Positions 1 to 8,488 of a stretch of DNA of 64,000 nt are shown piece after piece. The position numbers and the translations under genes were made by a program. This DNA is from Paenibacillus curdlanolyticus YK9 (GTDB lineage: Bacteria; Bacillota; Bacilli; Paenibacillales; Paenibacillaceae). Location of the stretch: assembly GCF_000179615.1 (NCBI RefSeq), contig NZ_AEDD01000006.1:246455-310454 (forward strand), given 5' to 3'. Within the stretch, counting starts at the first letter, position 1; the number at the start of each line of letters is the position of its first letter. A model generated the notes under the pieces. That model saw nothing but the letters and a program-made list of their open reading frames with translations. It was not told the origin of the DNA and did no database searches.

Positions 1-731
1 CTAATTATGCACTTTTTACCTGATGTGATGACATACGCAAAAAAGCCTAAGATATCTCTCATTACAACATGAAGCCCTATGCTCCCAAGTTTTTCAATAA
101 CAGAAAATAATCGCTGTTGCACAACTGAGTGCTTTAGCTTTACTAAATTTGTTGAAGCTGTGCAGCTATTGTCTGTACAATTTTTGCAAGGTTTACTAAT
201 CTCCAGCAGCTTATTCAAGGTTTTTTCTAGCATATCCTTGGATAATAGATTCCGATTGTTTAAATCAACAACAACCACTTCTTCAACTGTCTCTTCGTTT
301 CCCTTATTGTAGATTATCCCTTGTTCCCTTTGAGTCATGATCTGCTGGAAGCCTGGAAGCCTATCGCCTAGCTTTTCCAACAAAGAGATAAGCGGAAATT
401 CATTTATCGCCACAATACAAGGTTTCCCCTCAGAAAATGCCTTTGTTAACTCCGTTAAAAAAGCCTCCTCGTCCTTAATGCTGTTTGCATCAGGTTCCAC
501 ATAGGCTTCATGTACATCAAGAATCGGTTTTAACGATTTTATTAAATGCGTCTTTCCATCCCCAGGATTTCCAGTTAGAAAAATAAGCTTCTTTTGTTCA
601 ACGTATTTTTTTAGCAACGCCTCAATCCCGGATTCCACATGGAGAGTGCGGAGTTCCTCCGCACTAAATACATCTGCATAGCTATTTCGATTATTATAAA
701 GCTTTGCGATAAAATCTAAATCAAAGTACAT
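1..731 (-). CDS. P-loop ATPase, DptF-like or other defence-associated type (3' end outside window)
   Basis: The reading frame runs from an ATG at 731 to the window edge with no stop, about 243 residues visible. A good ribosome binding site (GGGGGAGAAGT) precedes the ATG. A Walker A motif (GNPGDGKTH) lies near residue 55. Later come a CxxC...C cluster (CKNCTDNSC) and an arginine-containing helix (GLHVVMRDILGFFAYV). From memory, this layout of P-loop, cysteine cluster and HxxMRDxL helix resembles ATPases of phage-defence loci such as DptF-type proteins; I cannot confirm the family. It starts 14 bases after the DUF4338 gene and is almost certainly co-transcribed with it. Base composition is AT-rich, as in that neighbour and unlike the rest of the window, which suggests transfer. 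The ATPase assignment is firm; the defence role is inference. Confidence 0.6.
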   Translation of the reverse strand, partial: MYFDLDFIAKLYNNRNSYADVFSAEELRTLHVESGIEALLKKYVEQKKLIFLTGNPGDGKTHLIKSLKPILDVHEAYVEPDANSIKDEEAFLTELTKAFSEGKPCIVAINEFPLISLLEKLGDRLPGFQQIMTQREQGIIYNKGNEETVEEVVVVDLNNRNLLSKDMLEKTLNKLLEISKPCKNCTDNSCTASTNLVKLKHSVVQQRLFSVIEKLGSIGLHVVMRDILGFFAYVITSGKKCII

Positions 732-745
732 ACTTCTCCCCCAAA

Positions 746-2815
746 CTAAAAGTATTTACTTAATAACATTGAGGCTTTTCTAAAGGAACTAAGTCTGTCG
801 ATAATATCAACAGTCTCAATTCTATTCAGAAACCATCGCTCTCTCCAGAAGTCAATTAATTGCTCCGTGTATTTCTCCTCATGACCATTTAGTGGAAGTA
901 AGTAGTTTAACTCCTTAGCCTCTCCCTTTAGGAATTCGCGGGTATTTGATGCTAATGAAACACCGTAAACAATTCTTCTTGTATGATGCTTTAAGTAATT
1001 TCCCGAGGACATTCCCAGTGCAGAAAGCCCTGAGCGTATTAGTCGTAAACGAGGACTTGTTCCTTCGCCAAAGACATTATTTATTTTTCTACCACCATCA
1101 ATCAGTTGTACCATTGTGCTTATGAATCGTGTGGTTTCCTGTGCAAAAAAAACTGATCCAAACCCCTCTGTCTCACCTAGTTTTTTATATTCTAGATACT
1201 CACCATCTTCGACAGGAATCTTGATCCTGTTGTATTGGCTGCTTCCCATATGATATAGACTTGTAGTCCCCAAAAAGGCAAGCTGAGAATCCCTAACAAT
1301 CTTTTCACCTTTCATTCTAGATGCGATCTCACTGACTTGTTCTGAGTATCTATCGTTATATCCCTTTACCACTAAAGGACTACACATTAGGATGCTTACG
1401 AGTTTGCCTGCGAGAACCTCATTATATGGAGGGATCGCACCACATACAATGATTTCCATCAAATTCGAGCCAATCTTGCTCTTTCGGTTTGCTTGCAACG
1501 CAATATTAACGGATTTACCTTTATCATTTGACAGCAACTTTTGTAATGCCCTGAGATTATCCCGCTCGGATTCCAACACTTTTCTGATATTAAGCTTTGC
1601 TTCTAGAAGCTTTGCTAATTCAATCGCTCTCTTTTTTGTAAACAGAGGTGTACTTGCCTCCTCATACCAATTAATTTCTCCAGTAGTTCTTTTGTTATTT
1701 AGCTGGAGATCCTTCAGTGATTCAGCAACTCCCTTCAATCTTTCTATGCATTCAGAGTTAGGATTTTGAATTTCATCAGCCGTCAATAAATCTACAGGTG
1801 TTATGTCACTAATTGCTTCATCTAAAAATGTTAACAAGAGTTTTATAGTCTTGTCACTTTCTAACCGAATACGCTCTTGATACTCACGGTCATTTTCTAA
1901 ACTAGTTGTTTTTATAACAGGTCTTGTTATTCCTAGCTTTCCAGGAAGAATTTCCTCAAACACCTCTGTTTTAACTTTCTTCTTCAATACACTCTTGATA
2001 GAATCAAGTGTCCAACCAATGTATTTATCTCGATTTGTTAGTTGCAATACGCAATTACCCAAGGCTGCAATCCCCATGACAGGATGAGAAGGCTGTGCGG
2101 CATCCCTAATTAAATAAAAGACATTTCTGCCTGGTGTCGATTTGTAGGGGATTGACCATGTATAACGAAAATATCTCCAAATGTCCATTAGCTTATAGCC
2201 TGTATGCTTACAAGATGAATTATCTACAAGCTGAACATATGGCTTTATCCCTGAAGCAGCCATTCTAATGCGCTCATCTTGTTTGACACTGTCTTTTATT
2301 TTCGTTATTGTTGAAGAAAGTAGAACGCTGTCCCCAATAAGATCCAGTATGCTTAGTTCTTTTCCTTGGTACTTACGCTTCTTTTCCATCTTATTAATGA
2401 AGGACTTAATGCTATCCAGCTTAAACTGTGCGTTTCTCTCGTGCTGAAGTTGCTTGCGCAAGTAAGCCTTGTCATCTCCTCTAAGTAAGACGGGAGGAGC
2501 AAGCATCAACTCATGCTCATTATTTTTAAGAACTCTCCATTCCTGAGTTAATAAATCTCTCAAAATACTTAATACTGAGAGAAGCTTCATTCCCTCCAGA
2601 TCATCTAAATTAATATTACTTTTCCATTTTTGAATTTGCTCATTAAGATATTGAATACGTCGGTAGTTAAACATAACTAATAAAGCTGCAGTTATTTTAT
2701 TAAAAATATCCAAATAATTTCCATTAATAGTCGGTTTAAAGAGCATAAAATCAGTAGTATCAACAGTCTGACTTGTAATGTATTCAACGTTCTTCTTAGT
2801 TGCTTGCTTACTCAT
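746..2815 (-). CDS. Large DUF4338 / DruA-like protein
   Basis: About 689 residues with no signal peptide or membrane segments. The middle carries motifs I associate with DUF4338 (Druantia DruA): HPVMGIAALGN followed by RDKYIGW near residues 255-290. The second half has CGAIPPYNEVLAGKLVSIL, SRMKGEKIV and LGTTSLYHMGSSQYNRIK, typical of the long members of that family. The N-terminal 200 residues are charged and probably helical. A start at 2815 is preferred over the in-frame ATG at 2842 because AGCAGG lies correctly spaced before it. The gene leads a minus-strand operon with the P-loop ATPase at 731. Codon use is strongly AT-biased. The large helicase DruE, hallmark of Druantia, is not visible, so this is either a different DruA-like system or one whose remaining genes lie off the left edge. 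Confidence 0.6.
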   Translation of the reverse strand: MSKQATKKNVEYITSQTVDTTDFMLFKPTINGNYLDIFNKITAALLVMFNYRRIQYLNEQIQKWKSNINLDDLEGMKLLSVLSILRDLLTQEWRVLKNNEHELMLAPPVLLRGDDKAYLRKQLQHERNAQFKLDSIKSFINKMEKKRKYQGKELSILDLIGDSVLLSSTITKIKDSVKQDERIRMAASGIKPYVQLVDNSSCKHTGYKLMDIWRYFRYTWSIPYKSTPGRNVFYLIRDAAQPSHPVMGIAALGNCVLQLTNRDKYIGWTLDSIKSVLKKKVKTEVFEEILPGKLGITRPVIKTTSLENDREYQERIRLESDKTIKLLLTFLDEAISDITPVDLLTADEIQNPNSECIERLKGVAESLKDLQLNNKRTTGEINWYEEASTPLFTKKRAIELAKLLEAKLNIRKVLESERDNLRALQKLLSNDKGKSVNIALQANRKSKIGSNLMEIIVCGAIPPYNEVLAGKLVSILMCSPLVVKGYNDRYSEQVSEIASRMKGEKIVRDSQLAFLGTTSLYHMGSSQYNRIKIPVEDGEYLEYKKLGETEGFGSVFFAQETTRFISTMVQLIDGGRKINNVFGEGTSPRLRLIRSGLSALGMSSGNYLKHHTRRIVYGVSLASNTREFLKGEAKELNYLLPLNGHEEKYTEQLIDFWRERWFLNRIETVDIIDRLSSFRKASMLLSKYF

Positions 2816-3031
2816 ATTGAACCTGCTTTCATAATTGATCATATAAAGATCATTTTACTACATATTTAAATATCGCGCAGTCTTTTCAAGAACAAATGTT
2901 CCTGTTAATGGTAGTCAACTTTCTCCCCCTGAGTAGAAGTACAAATTTGACTATTTTGATACCTCCACTACTAGAATACACTATTACCAAATTCATTCGA
3001 CCTTACATCCTTTTATCCCTGCTAACCTAGG

Positions 3032-3052
3032 AAAAAGGACCCAATTGAGTCC
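3032..3052 (-). terminator. Small intrinsic terminator
   Basis: On the minus strand GGACTC-AATT-GGGTCC forms a six-pair stem (one G-T) followed directly by TTTTT. It lies 24 bases after the stop of the small open frame ending at 3076. Confidence 0.45.
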
Positions 3053-3075
3053 CGTCTCTCCTTGAGGAGATTTAT

Positions 3076-3264
3076 CTAATTCACAAAATAAACCGGATAA
3101 TCAGTCAACTTTTCAACCGCCTCTTTACCCTTTAATTCAAATGCCCTCTCAATAATATTCTGCTGCTTTTCGCGCAGCGTCTCTGCACAGGGTCGTACCA
3201 CCATAAGAAGCTGCGTGTTTATTCCAATTACGTTCCTTAACAGTATGGAAAAGCAAAAGAGCCG
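3076..3264 (-). pseudogene. Possible 3' remnant of an unidentified gene
   Basis: A minus-strand frame stays open from 3264 to a TAG at 3076 and is followed by a terminator-like hairpin at 3032-3052. The C-terminal peptide reads naturally (ending LTDYPVYFVN) with charged helical sequence before it, but there is no convincing start or ribosome binding site. An internal ATG at 3204 would give 42 residues. I do not recognise the family. A truncated end of a lost accessory gene is the simplest reading; chance is possible. Confidence 0.25.
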
Positions 3265-3418
3265 CTAACCTCGACATGATCAACTTTTCATGTGGGGGTA
3301 GCGGTTCAAAAACCATGGAGGTTTTGTTTTGCTTTTACATGCAGATTTACGGCAACTTTACGGCAGCTCTCTTAGAAACCGTCTGTTGCACTAACTACAG
3401 AAACGCTGTTCAATTTAT

Positions 3419-3440
3419 AAACCCTTATATATCAAGGGTT
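3419..3440 (-). terminator. Hairpin directly after the rlmCD stop
   Basis: AACCCTT and AAGGGTT pair around a seven-base AT loop immediately after the rlmCD stop codon. The following U-tract is poor (TATAAATT), so termination may be weak. Confidence 0.45.
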
Positions 3441-4982
3441 CTAAGCATCTGTAACACTCTTCACAAGCAATGCGACGTTTTCAACATGCACCGTCCACGG
3501 AAACATATCCACCGGCGTCACTTCCACCGTCCGATACCCGCCATCCTCCAACACCCGCAAATCCCTAGCCAGCGTCGAAGGATTACACGACACATACACA
3601 ACACGCTCCGGCTTCATCCGAATGATCGTATCCAGCAGCGCTGCATCGCAGCCCTTCCGCGGCGGATCGACGACGATCACGTCCGCAGCAATCCCTTCCT
3701 CGCGCCAGCGAGGAATCACGACCTCCGACAATCCCGCCTCAAACTCCGCATTCGCAATCCCGTTCAGCTCCGCATTCCGCTTCGCATCCTCAATCGCCTC
3801 GGGCACTACTTCTACGCCGTACACGCGCCCCGCCTTCCGAGCAAGGAACAACGAAATCGTCCCAATGCCGCAGTAGGCGTCGATAACCGTCTCCGCTCCC
3901 GTCAAACCTGCATAATCCACAGCTTTCCTATACAAGGCAACCGTCTGCGACGGATTAACCTGATAGAACGAGCGCGCGGAGATGGCGAAGCGAATGCCGT
4001 CGAGCTCATCATAGATAACATCACTGCCCCACAAAGTCCGCGTTTCATCGCCGAAAATAACGTTCGTGTCGCGCGTGTTCACATTTTGCACGATGCTATT
4101 CACATCAGGCAGAGCGGCACGAATACCCGCGATCCACTCCGTTTTATTCGGGATGTGAGTGCCGTTCGTAACAAGAACGACCATGAGCTCGCCGGTGACG
4201 AAGCCGGTCCGGACGACGACGTGGCGCAGCAGGCCGCGGCCGGATTCCTCGTCGTAAGCGGTGATGCCGAGCTCGGTGCCGATGCGCTTGATCTGGCGCA
4301 CGACCTCGTCGTTGCGCTCGTGCTGGATGAGGCAGGCGTCCATGTCGATGATGCGATGGCTGCCTTGGGCATAAAATCCGCCGATCAAGCCGCCCGCAGC
4401 GCCGTCCTCGATATCCGCCAGCGCCATGCCGATCGGCACCTGCGCTTTGTTGCGGTAGCGCCACGGCTCGTCCATGCCGATGGTCGGATGGACGATGATA
4501 TCGACATCAACGTTGAGCTTGCCGATGCGCGTCAGGTTGTCGACGACATGCTGGCGTTTCCAGCGCAGCTGCGCTTCGTAGCTCATATGCTGCAGCTGGC
4601 AGCCGCCGCATTGCTTGTAGATGGTGCAAGGCGCATTGACGCGATCCGGGCTCGTCTGCATCAGCTTCATCAGCTTGGCATAGCCGTACTGCTTCTTTAC
4701 TTTGAGCACTTTCACGAGCGCCTGCTCGCCGGGAAGCGCGCCGTGGACGAACAGCGTGAAGCCGTTCGCGCGGCCGACGCCTTCGCCTTCATGCGTCAGT
4801 CCGACGATGTCGATGACATATTCCTCGTTCTTGTTCACGGGCGCGTTCACCGCTGCCGCCGCAGTCGCCGTACCCGCTCCGCCGGATGACGTCCGATACC
4901 GGCTGTTTCTTTTGCCGCCGCCTGCCGATCCGCCCGTTCCTCTCTTGCCCGTCGCCTGCGACGGCTTGCCCTTATTGTTCAT
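3441..4982 (-). CDS. rlmCD: 23S rRNA (uracil-5-)-methyltransferase, RumA/RlmCD family
   Basis: The 513-residue protein methylates uridines of 23S rRNA using S-adenosylmethionine. Residues 1-45 are a low-complexity Gly/Lys/Arg tail, likely RNA-binding. A TRAM domain follows (about 52-110), then a [4Fe-4S] cysteine set ([11 protein letters not shown] plus a later DACLIQ). The SAM-binding motif is [11 protein letters not shown]. The catalytic region has VDPPRKGCD and [12 protein letters not shown] with the nucleophilic cysteine. It lies downstream of dagK with a separate hairpin between, matching the dgkB-rlmCD neighbourhood I recall from Bacillus. The family is clear. Gram-positive members often modify two positions (RlmCD), so the symbol is by analogy. 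Confidence 0.9.
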   Translation of the reverse strand: MNNKGKPSQATGKRGTGGSAGGGKRNSRYRTSSGGAGTATAAAAVNAPVNKNEEYVIDIVGLTHEGEGVGRANGFTLFVHGALPGEQALVKVLKVKKQYGYAKLMKLMQTSPDRVNAPCTIYKQCGGCQLQHMSYEAQLRWKRQHVVDNLTRIGKLNVDVDIIVHPTIGMDEPWRYRNKAQVPIGMALADIEDGAAGGLIGGFYAQGSHRIIDMDACLIQHERNDEVVRQIKRIGTELGITAYDEESGRGLLRHVVVRTGFVTGELMVVLVTNGTHIPNKTEWIAGIRAALPDVNSIVQNVNTRDTNVIFGDETRTLWGSDVIYDELDGIRFAISARSFYQVNPSQTVALYRKAVDYAGLTGAETVIDAYCGIGTISLFLARKAGRVYGVEVVPEAIEDAKRNAELNGIANAEFEAGLSEVVIPRWREEGIAADVIVVDPPRKGCDAALLDTIIRMKPERVVYVSCNPSTLARDLRVLEDGGYRTVEVTPVDMFPWTVHVENVALLVKSVTDA

Positions 4983-5030
4983 GCTTATTCAACGCTCCGC
5001 TCAATCCATAATAGTTGTGTTCATTCATAC

Positions 5031-5052
5031 AAAAACCGCCGTCCTCCGCGGT
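5031..5052 (-). terminator. Terminator after dagK
   Basis: Read on the minus strand, ACCGC and GCGGT pair around a GGAGGACG loop and are followed by TTTTTG. It lies about 90 bases after the dagK stop. Confidence 0.5.
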
Positions 5053-5142
5053 CGTGTTCACACGTACGCAGCAGCAGGACAGCGATCCTTGTTCATCCTT
5101 CTATTCATTCCGCCTCAGCGGCAAAGCTCTAGCTTTCCATTC

Positions 5143-6066
5143 CTACCGATACGAAGAAACGCCCGACTCATCGACGAAAATGTTCAAATGCGACGGCAGC
5201 AGCGAGAATTGGCATGGCAGCGTGCCGCCGTACTCGCCGTCGAGGTTCAATTGGACATAATCTGGCGTCGAGACGACCAGATGGTCCGTCCTCAGCTGCA
5301 CGATATGCGGGTCGTTCATATGCTCGCCGCGAAGCGCCATCGTGGCGACACGAATGAATTCGGGCAGGTTGCATTTGCGCAAAATCACGACATCGAACAT
5401 GCCGTCATCGAGCTGCGCGTCCGGCGCGAGCTTCTCGAAGCCTGCGACGGAGTTGCTGTTGCAGATGAGGAAGAGCATGATCTCCTCATGAATTTCTTCA
5501 TGCCCGCGCGCTTGAATGCGCATTTCGGTCGGGCGAAGCCGGGTCATTTTTTCCAGACCCTTCATATAGTAGGCGAGCTGGCCGATCATCGTCTTGAGCT
5601 TGCTCGGCACTTCGTATGTCAGCTCGGTCATCGAGCCGCCGCCTGCGATATTAATAAAATAACGCTTATTGGCGACGCCGACGTCGATCGGGCGCGTGTA
5701 CCCTTCGATAATGAGGTCGCACGCATATTCCCAGTTCCGCGGAATGCCGAGCGCCCGTGCGAAGTCGTTCGTCGTTCCGAGCGGCAAAATGCCCAGCGGC
5801 GGCCGATTCGGCTTTTCCGCCAGTCCATTAATAACCTCGTACAGCGTGCCGTCTCCGCCCGCCGCAATGATGAGATCGTAGCCGCGCTCGACCGCTTCGG
5901 CTGCTGCGATGGTTGCGTCGCCTTCGCCAGACGTCGCATGGCAGCTCGTCTCAATGCCACCGCGTTCGAGCCGCTGAAGCAGATCCGGCAGACGCCGTTT
6001 GATTTCCTCCCGACCGGAAGTCGGATTATAGATTAACCGTGCCCGTTTAACCGGTGTTACCGACAC
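5143..6066 (-). CDS. dagK: Diacylglycerol kinase, DagK/DgkB family
   Basis: 307 residues, the normal family length. It phosphorylates diacylglycerol to phosphatidic acid, recycling lipid released during lipoteichoic acid synthesis at the cytoplasmic face. The N-terminus RARLIYNPTSG and the nucleotide motif AAGGDGTLYEVINGLA are diagnostic, followed by LGILPLGTTNDFARALGIP. The start is a GTG at 6066 with GGAGGTG 6 bases upstream, inside the end of the cbiX-like gene, so the two are translationally close. No membrane segments are visible. Confidence 0.9.
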   Translation of the reverse strand: MSVTPVKRARLIYNPTSGREEIKRRLPDLLQRLERGGIETSCHATSGEGDATIAAAEAVERGYDLIIAAGGDGTLYEVINGLAEKPNRPPLGILPLGTTNDFARALGIPRNWEYACDLIIEGYTRPIDVGVANKRYFINIAGGGSMTELTYEVPSKLKTMIGQLAYYMKGLEKMTRLRPTEMRIQARGHEEIHEEIMLFLICNSNSVAGFEKLAPDAQLDDGMFDVVILRKCNLPEFIRVATMALRGEHMNDPHIVQLRTDHLVVSTPDYVQLNLDGEYGGTLPCQFSLLPSHLNIFVDESGVSSYR

Positions 6067-6069
6067 TTC

Positions 6070-6906
6070 TTACACCTCCAACCCGCGCAGCCACTGCAGC
6101 GACTGCCGGACCATCCATCGCGCGACCGCTGATGATGGCAGAAGCGCGTTTCCGTTATACCGATAGTCTTGCCCAGCTAACCTTGACGGGATTACGTGAT
6201 TCGTAAAAAATCCATTGCTCAAAAATAGCGGCGCAACAAGCACCGCCTGATCCGGTTTTTCCGTACGCATGCGCTGCAGCGTCTGGCCTGCCTCATCCGG
6301 CAGCAGCATCGCTGTCTCCGCACTTGCTAAACCGCCGAGCGCGCGAACGCGTTCCGCCAGCTTGCGCATGCCGGATTGATAGCGCTCATAGAAGCCGTCT
6401 TCCTTGCTGCCATGCGTAATGAGCAGCAGCGCCTCACGAGCCGGATCGGCCGACAGCTCGCGAATATTGTCCCAGAGCCGCTCCGCGATTTCCGCATCGT
6501 CGTCGATCGGATCGCCGAACGTGACGCGAATGCCAGCCGGAACGTCGAAGGGCTCCATCTCACCCTCGCGCTCATTCACCGGCGGAAAGCCGAATGACTG
6601 CGCGATATCGTCGACATGCGTGCTGCCGGAGGAAATAAACAGCGGAAGCACGAAAAGGTCGGTAACGCCTGCGGCGGCCAACCGATCAATGCCGTCTTGT
6701 ATTAGACGTCCTTCTACGATCTCCAGAAACGACGATTCGAACACGATATCGGGGGCTGCGACATTAGCGCCTGTCCCCGCCTTAGAGCTGCCAGCCGCTT
6801 CGCGGCTTGCGAGCTCGGCCGCCTCCGCGACCGAAGCATCGACTAGCTGCACCCAGCCCGCTTCGCGCGAGCCGTGGCTAATCACAAGAATACCGAGCTT
6901 CTTCAT
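6070..6906 (-). CDS. Two-domain sirohydrochlorin chelatase (CbiX/SirB-like)
   Basis: 278 residues with two tandem CbiX-type halves. The first begins ILVISHGSREAG, with the metal-binding histidine near residue 11. The second begins LLITHGSKEDGF near residue 170. Family members insert Co or Fe into sirohydrochlorin on the way to cobalamin or siroheme. A Ser/Ala/Gly-rich linker near residues 35-50 lengthens the first half. No other tetrapyrrole gene is visible, so metal and pathway cannot be assigned. It lies between yerC (1 base away) and dagK (3 bases), probably in one operon. ATG start at 6906. Confidence 0.75.
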   Translation of the reverse strand: MKKLGILVISHGSREAGWVQLVDASVAEAAELASREAAGSSKAGTGANVAAPDIVFESSFLEIVEGRLIQDGIDRLAAAGVTDLFVLPLFISSGSTHVDDIAQSFGFPPVNEREGEMEPFDVPAGIRVTFGDPIDDDAEIAERLWDNIRELSADPAREALLLITHGSKEDGFYERYQSGMRKLAERVRALGGLASAETAMLLPDEAGQTLQRMRTEKPDQAVLVAPLFLSNGFFTNHVIPSRLAGQDYRYNGNALLPSSAVARWMVRQSLQWLRGLEV

Positions 6907-6907
6907 G

Positions 6908-7198
6908 TTAGCGACCCAGGCGCTCCAGCGCCATTTTATACCCGTCGTTCCCGTAGTTAAGGCATCGCTTCACGCGCGAGATCGTCGCCGTGCTGGCGCC
7001 CGTCTCCGCTTCGATCTGATTGTACGTCGAGCCCTTGCCTAGCATCCGCGCCACTTCGAGCCGCTGGGAGAGCGACTGAATCTCGTTCACCGTGCACAGA
7101 TCATCAAAAAATATATAACATTCCTCAACCGATTTCAGCGTCAATACCGCCTCGAACAGTTGGTCTATCGCTTTATCGTTCAGCTTCTTAAGCTGCAT
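6908..7198 (-). CDS. yerC: YerC/YecD family TrpR-like DNA-binding protein
   Basis: 96 residues. The C-terminal half is a TrpR-type helix-turn-helix (LSQRLEVARMLGKGSTYNQIEAETGASTATISRVKRCL). The family is conserved in Firmicutes and its regulatory target is not settled. The start is supported by GGGGTGA 6 bases before the ATG at 7198. It heads a tight minus-strand run yerC-cbiX-dagK. In B. subtilis yerC lies near yerB in the same chromosomal area, which fits this window. Confidence 0.85.
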   Translation of the reverse strand: MQLKKLNDKAIDQLFEAVLTLKSVEECYIFFDDLCTVNEIQSLSQRLEVARMLGKGSTYNQIEAETGASTATISRVKRCLNYGNDGYKMALERLGR

Positions 7199-7413
7199 GC
7201 TGCGTCACCCCTATAAGGTATGAGAACTCATCTATCCAATTGTAAAGCGTTCGTACCGCAATATCAAGCATCGCCGCATTCACGCTTTAGTGAATGGAAG
7301 GGGCTGTCAGGAGGGACAGAGGACCAAAAACCGTTAAAAAAAACGGGCATCCGTCCAATCCGTATGTTCGCCTATGCCATACACTATAGGAGCAATAGTC
7401 CAAGAAAAAGGTT

Positions 7414-7992
7414 GTGATCGCTGTGAATGTGCGCAATGGCCCTCCTGGCGGCTATCCGCAGCATCCGCATATGAGGCAAAATCAGCCTTTCCCCGGCATA
7501 AGCGACCCTTTTGCATTCGGGGGCGGCTTTCCAGGCATAGGCGGCGGCACGCCAGCCAATCCAGCACCTGCCAATGGCACGACGGGTAATAAAAGCGTCG
7601 GTTTACCCGCGGTTGCCAAAGCGACTGCGCCAGCCAAAGTTGAAGATGCAATAGCCGAAATCGTAGAGGACTCAGCGAAATCCAAAGCTGGCGGCTTCTC
7701 GCTTGAGAAGCTCGGCGAGCTCAAGGGCGTCGTGGATCGGCTCGGCGGCATCGACGGCATTTTGAACTCGATGACCAAGATGCAGAAAATCGTTGCGAAC
7801 GTCCAATCGATGGCTCCGCTCGTTAAGGTGCTGATGGGCTCGTTCAAAAAGGACGCGAAAGCGTCCAAAACCGGCGGCGACGACGATGACGACGATCTGC
7901 CGGTCAGGCCGCGCCGCCGCAAGCGGCGGAAGTCCGGCGCCGGCGCCAAAGGCACGACGCCGCGCAGACGTCCGCGCAAGCGGACGCGTTAG
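7414..7992 (+). CDS. Gly/Pro-rich protein with Arg/Lys-rich tail, unknown function
   Basis: 192 residues in three parts: a Gly/Pro/Asn-rich N-terminus (about 1-60), a helical core with SLEKLGELKGVVDRLGGIDGIL and QKIVANVQSMAPLVKVLMGSF (about 90-145), and a Lys/Arg tail after an Asp run. The core faintly recalls YqfQ/VrrA-like proteins but I cannot assign a family. The tail suggests nucleic-acid or anionic-surface binding. AAAAAGG lies only 2 bases before the first GTG (7414), so the GTG at 7423 with better spacing may be the real start. It is divergent from yerC. GC-rich low-complexity sequence follows the stop. Confidence 0.6.
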   Translation: MIAVNVRNGPPGGYPQHPHMRQNQPFPGISDPFAFGGGFPGIGGGTPANPAPANGTTGNKSVGLPAVAKATAPAKVEDAIAEIVEDSAKSKAGGFSLEKLGELKGVVDRLGGIDGILNSMTKMQKIVANVQSMAPLVKVLMGSFKKDAKASKTGGDDDDDDLPVRPRRRKRRKSGAGAKGTTPRRRPRKRTR

Positions 7993-8488
7993 GCACGTGC
8001 GGGGCGAGCGCGCCGCGCAAGCGGGCGCGGTAGACGCGGGCGGGCGAGCGCTTCGCGCAGGCGGGCGCACAAGCGGATGCGATAGGCGCGTGCGGCGATA
8101 GATTGCGTTAGCGCGCCGTATGGAGCGAGCGTCTTGCACGGGAAGCCGCTGCACGACGCAGCAAGAACGCGACAATCGCCGTCGCACCGCCCGCTGTCAG
8201 CTGCGACTAGCCCGCTTTCCCTAAAGGGGTTGCCCATCGGCCATATAGGCCATGGGCAACCTTATTTAAGTTAGTTGAAACTAACTATGCACCGCAACGT
8301 CTGTGTTTTCTGCGTACTGATGCGCTTCCGCCCACCGTCTGCCTTGGTCTCGTTGCATTTTGTGCAACGGCCCCGCCATGCACATGACCATTCCTCGTTC
8401 CCATTGCAATCTGTGCAATGAGATAACCTGTATTACTTTAAATACGCCGCATGAGAGACTGCTGGACCGTTTCCCATTGCACAGATTG

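Larger units (their letters stand above)
2843..3440. other. AT-rich intergenic region holding a gene remnant
   Basis: About 600 bases upstream of the DUF4338 gene with no complete gene I can recognise. The composition resembles the defence-like genes rather than rlmCD, so the boundary of the foreign segment probably lies near 3.3-3.4 kb. It contains a short minus-strand open frame with its own terminator-like hairpin (listed separately). No tRNA or obvious integrase attachment site is visible. Confidence 0.5.

Noticed and set aside
3276..4889. 537-codon plus-strand frame opposite rlmCD
   Set aside because: It is the antisense shadow of a conserved gene: His/Arg-rich, with no ribosome binding site or family motif. 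The same applies to the long antisense frames opposite purH, purF, purL, guaA and the SLH gene.
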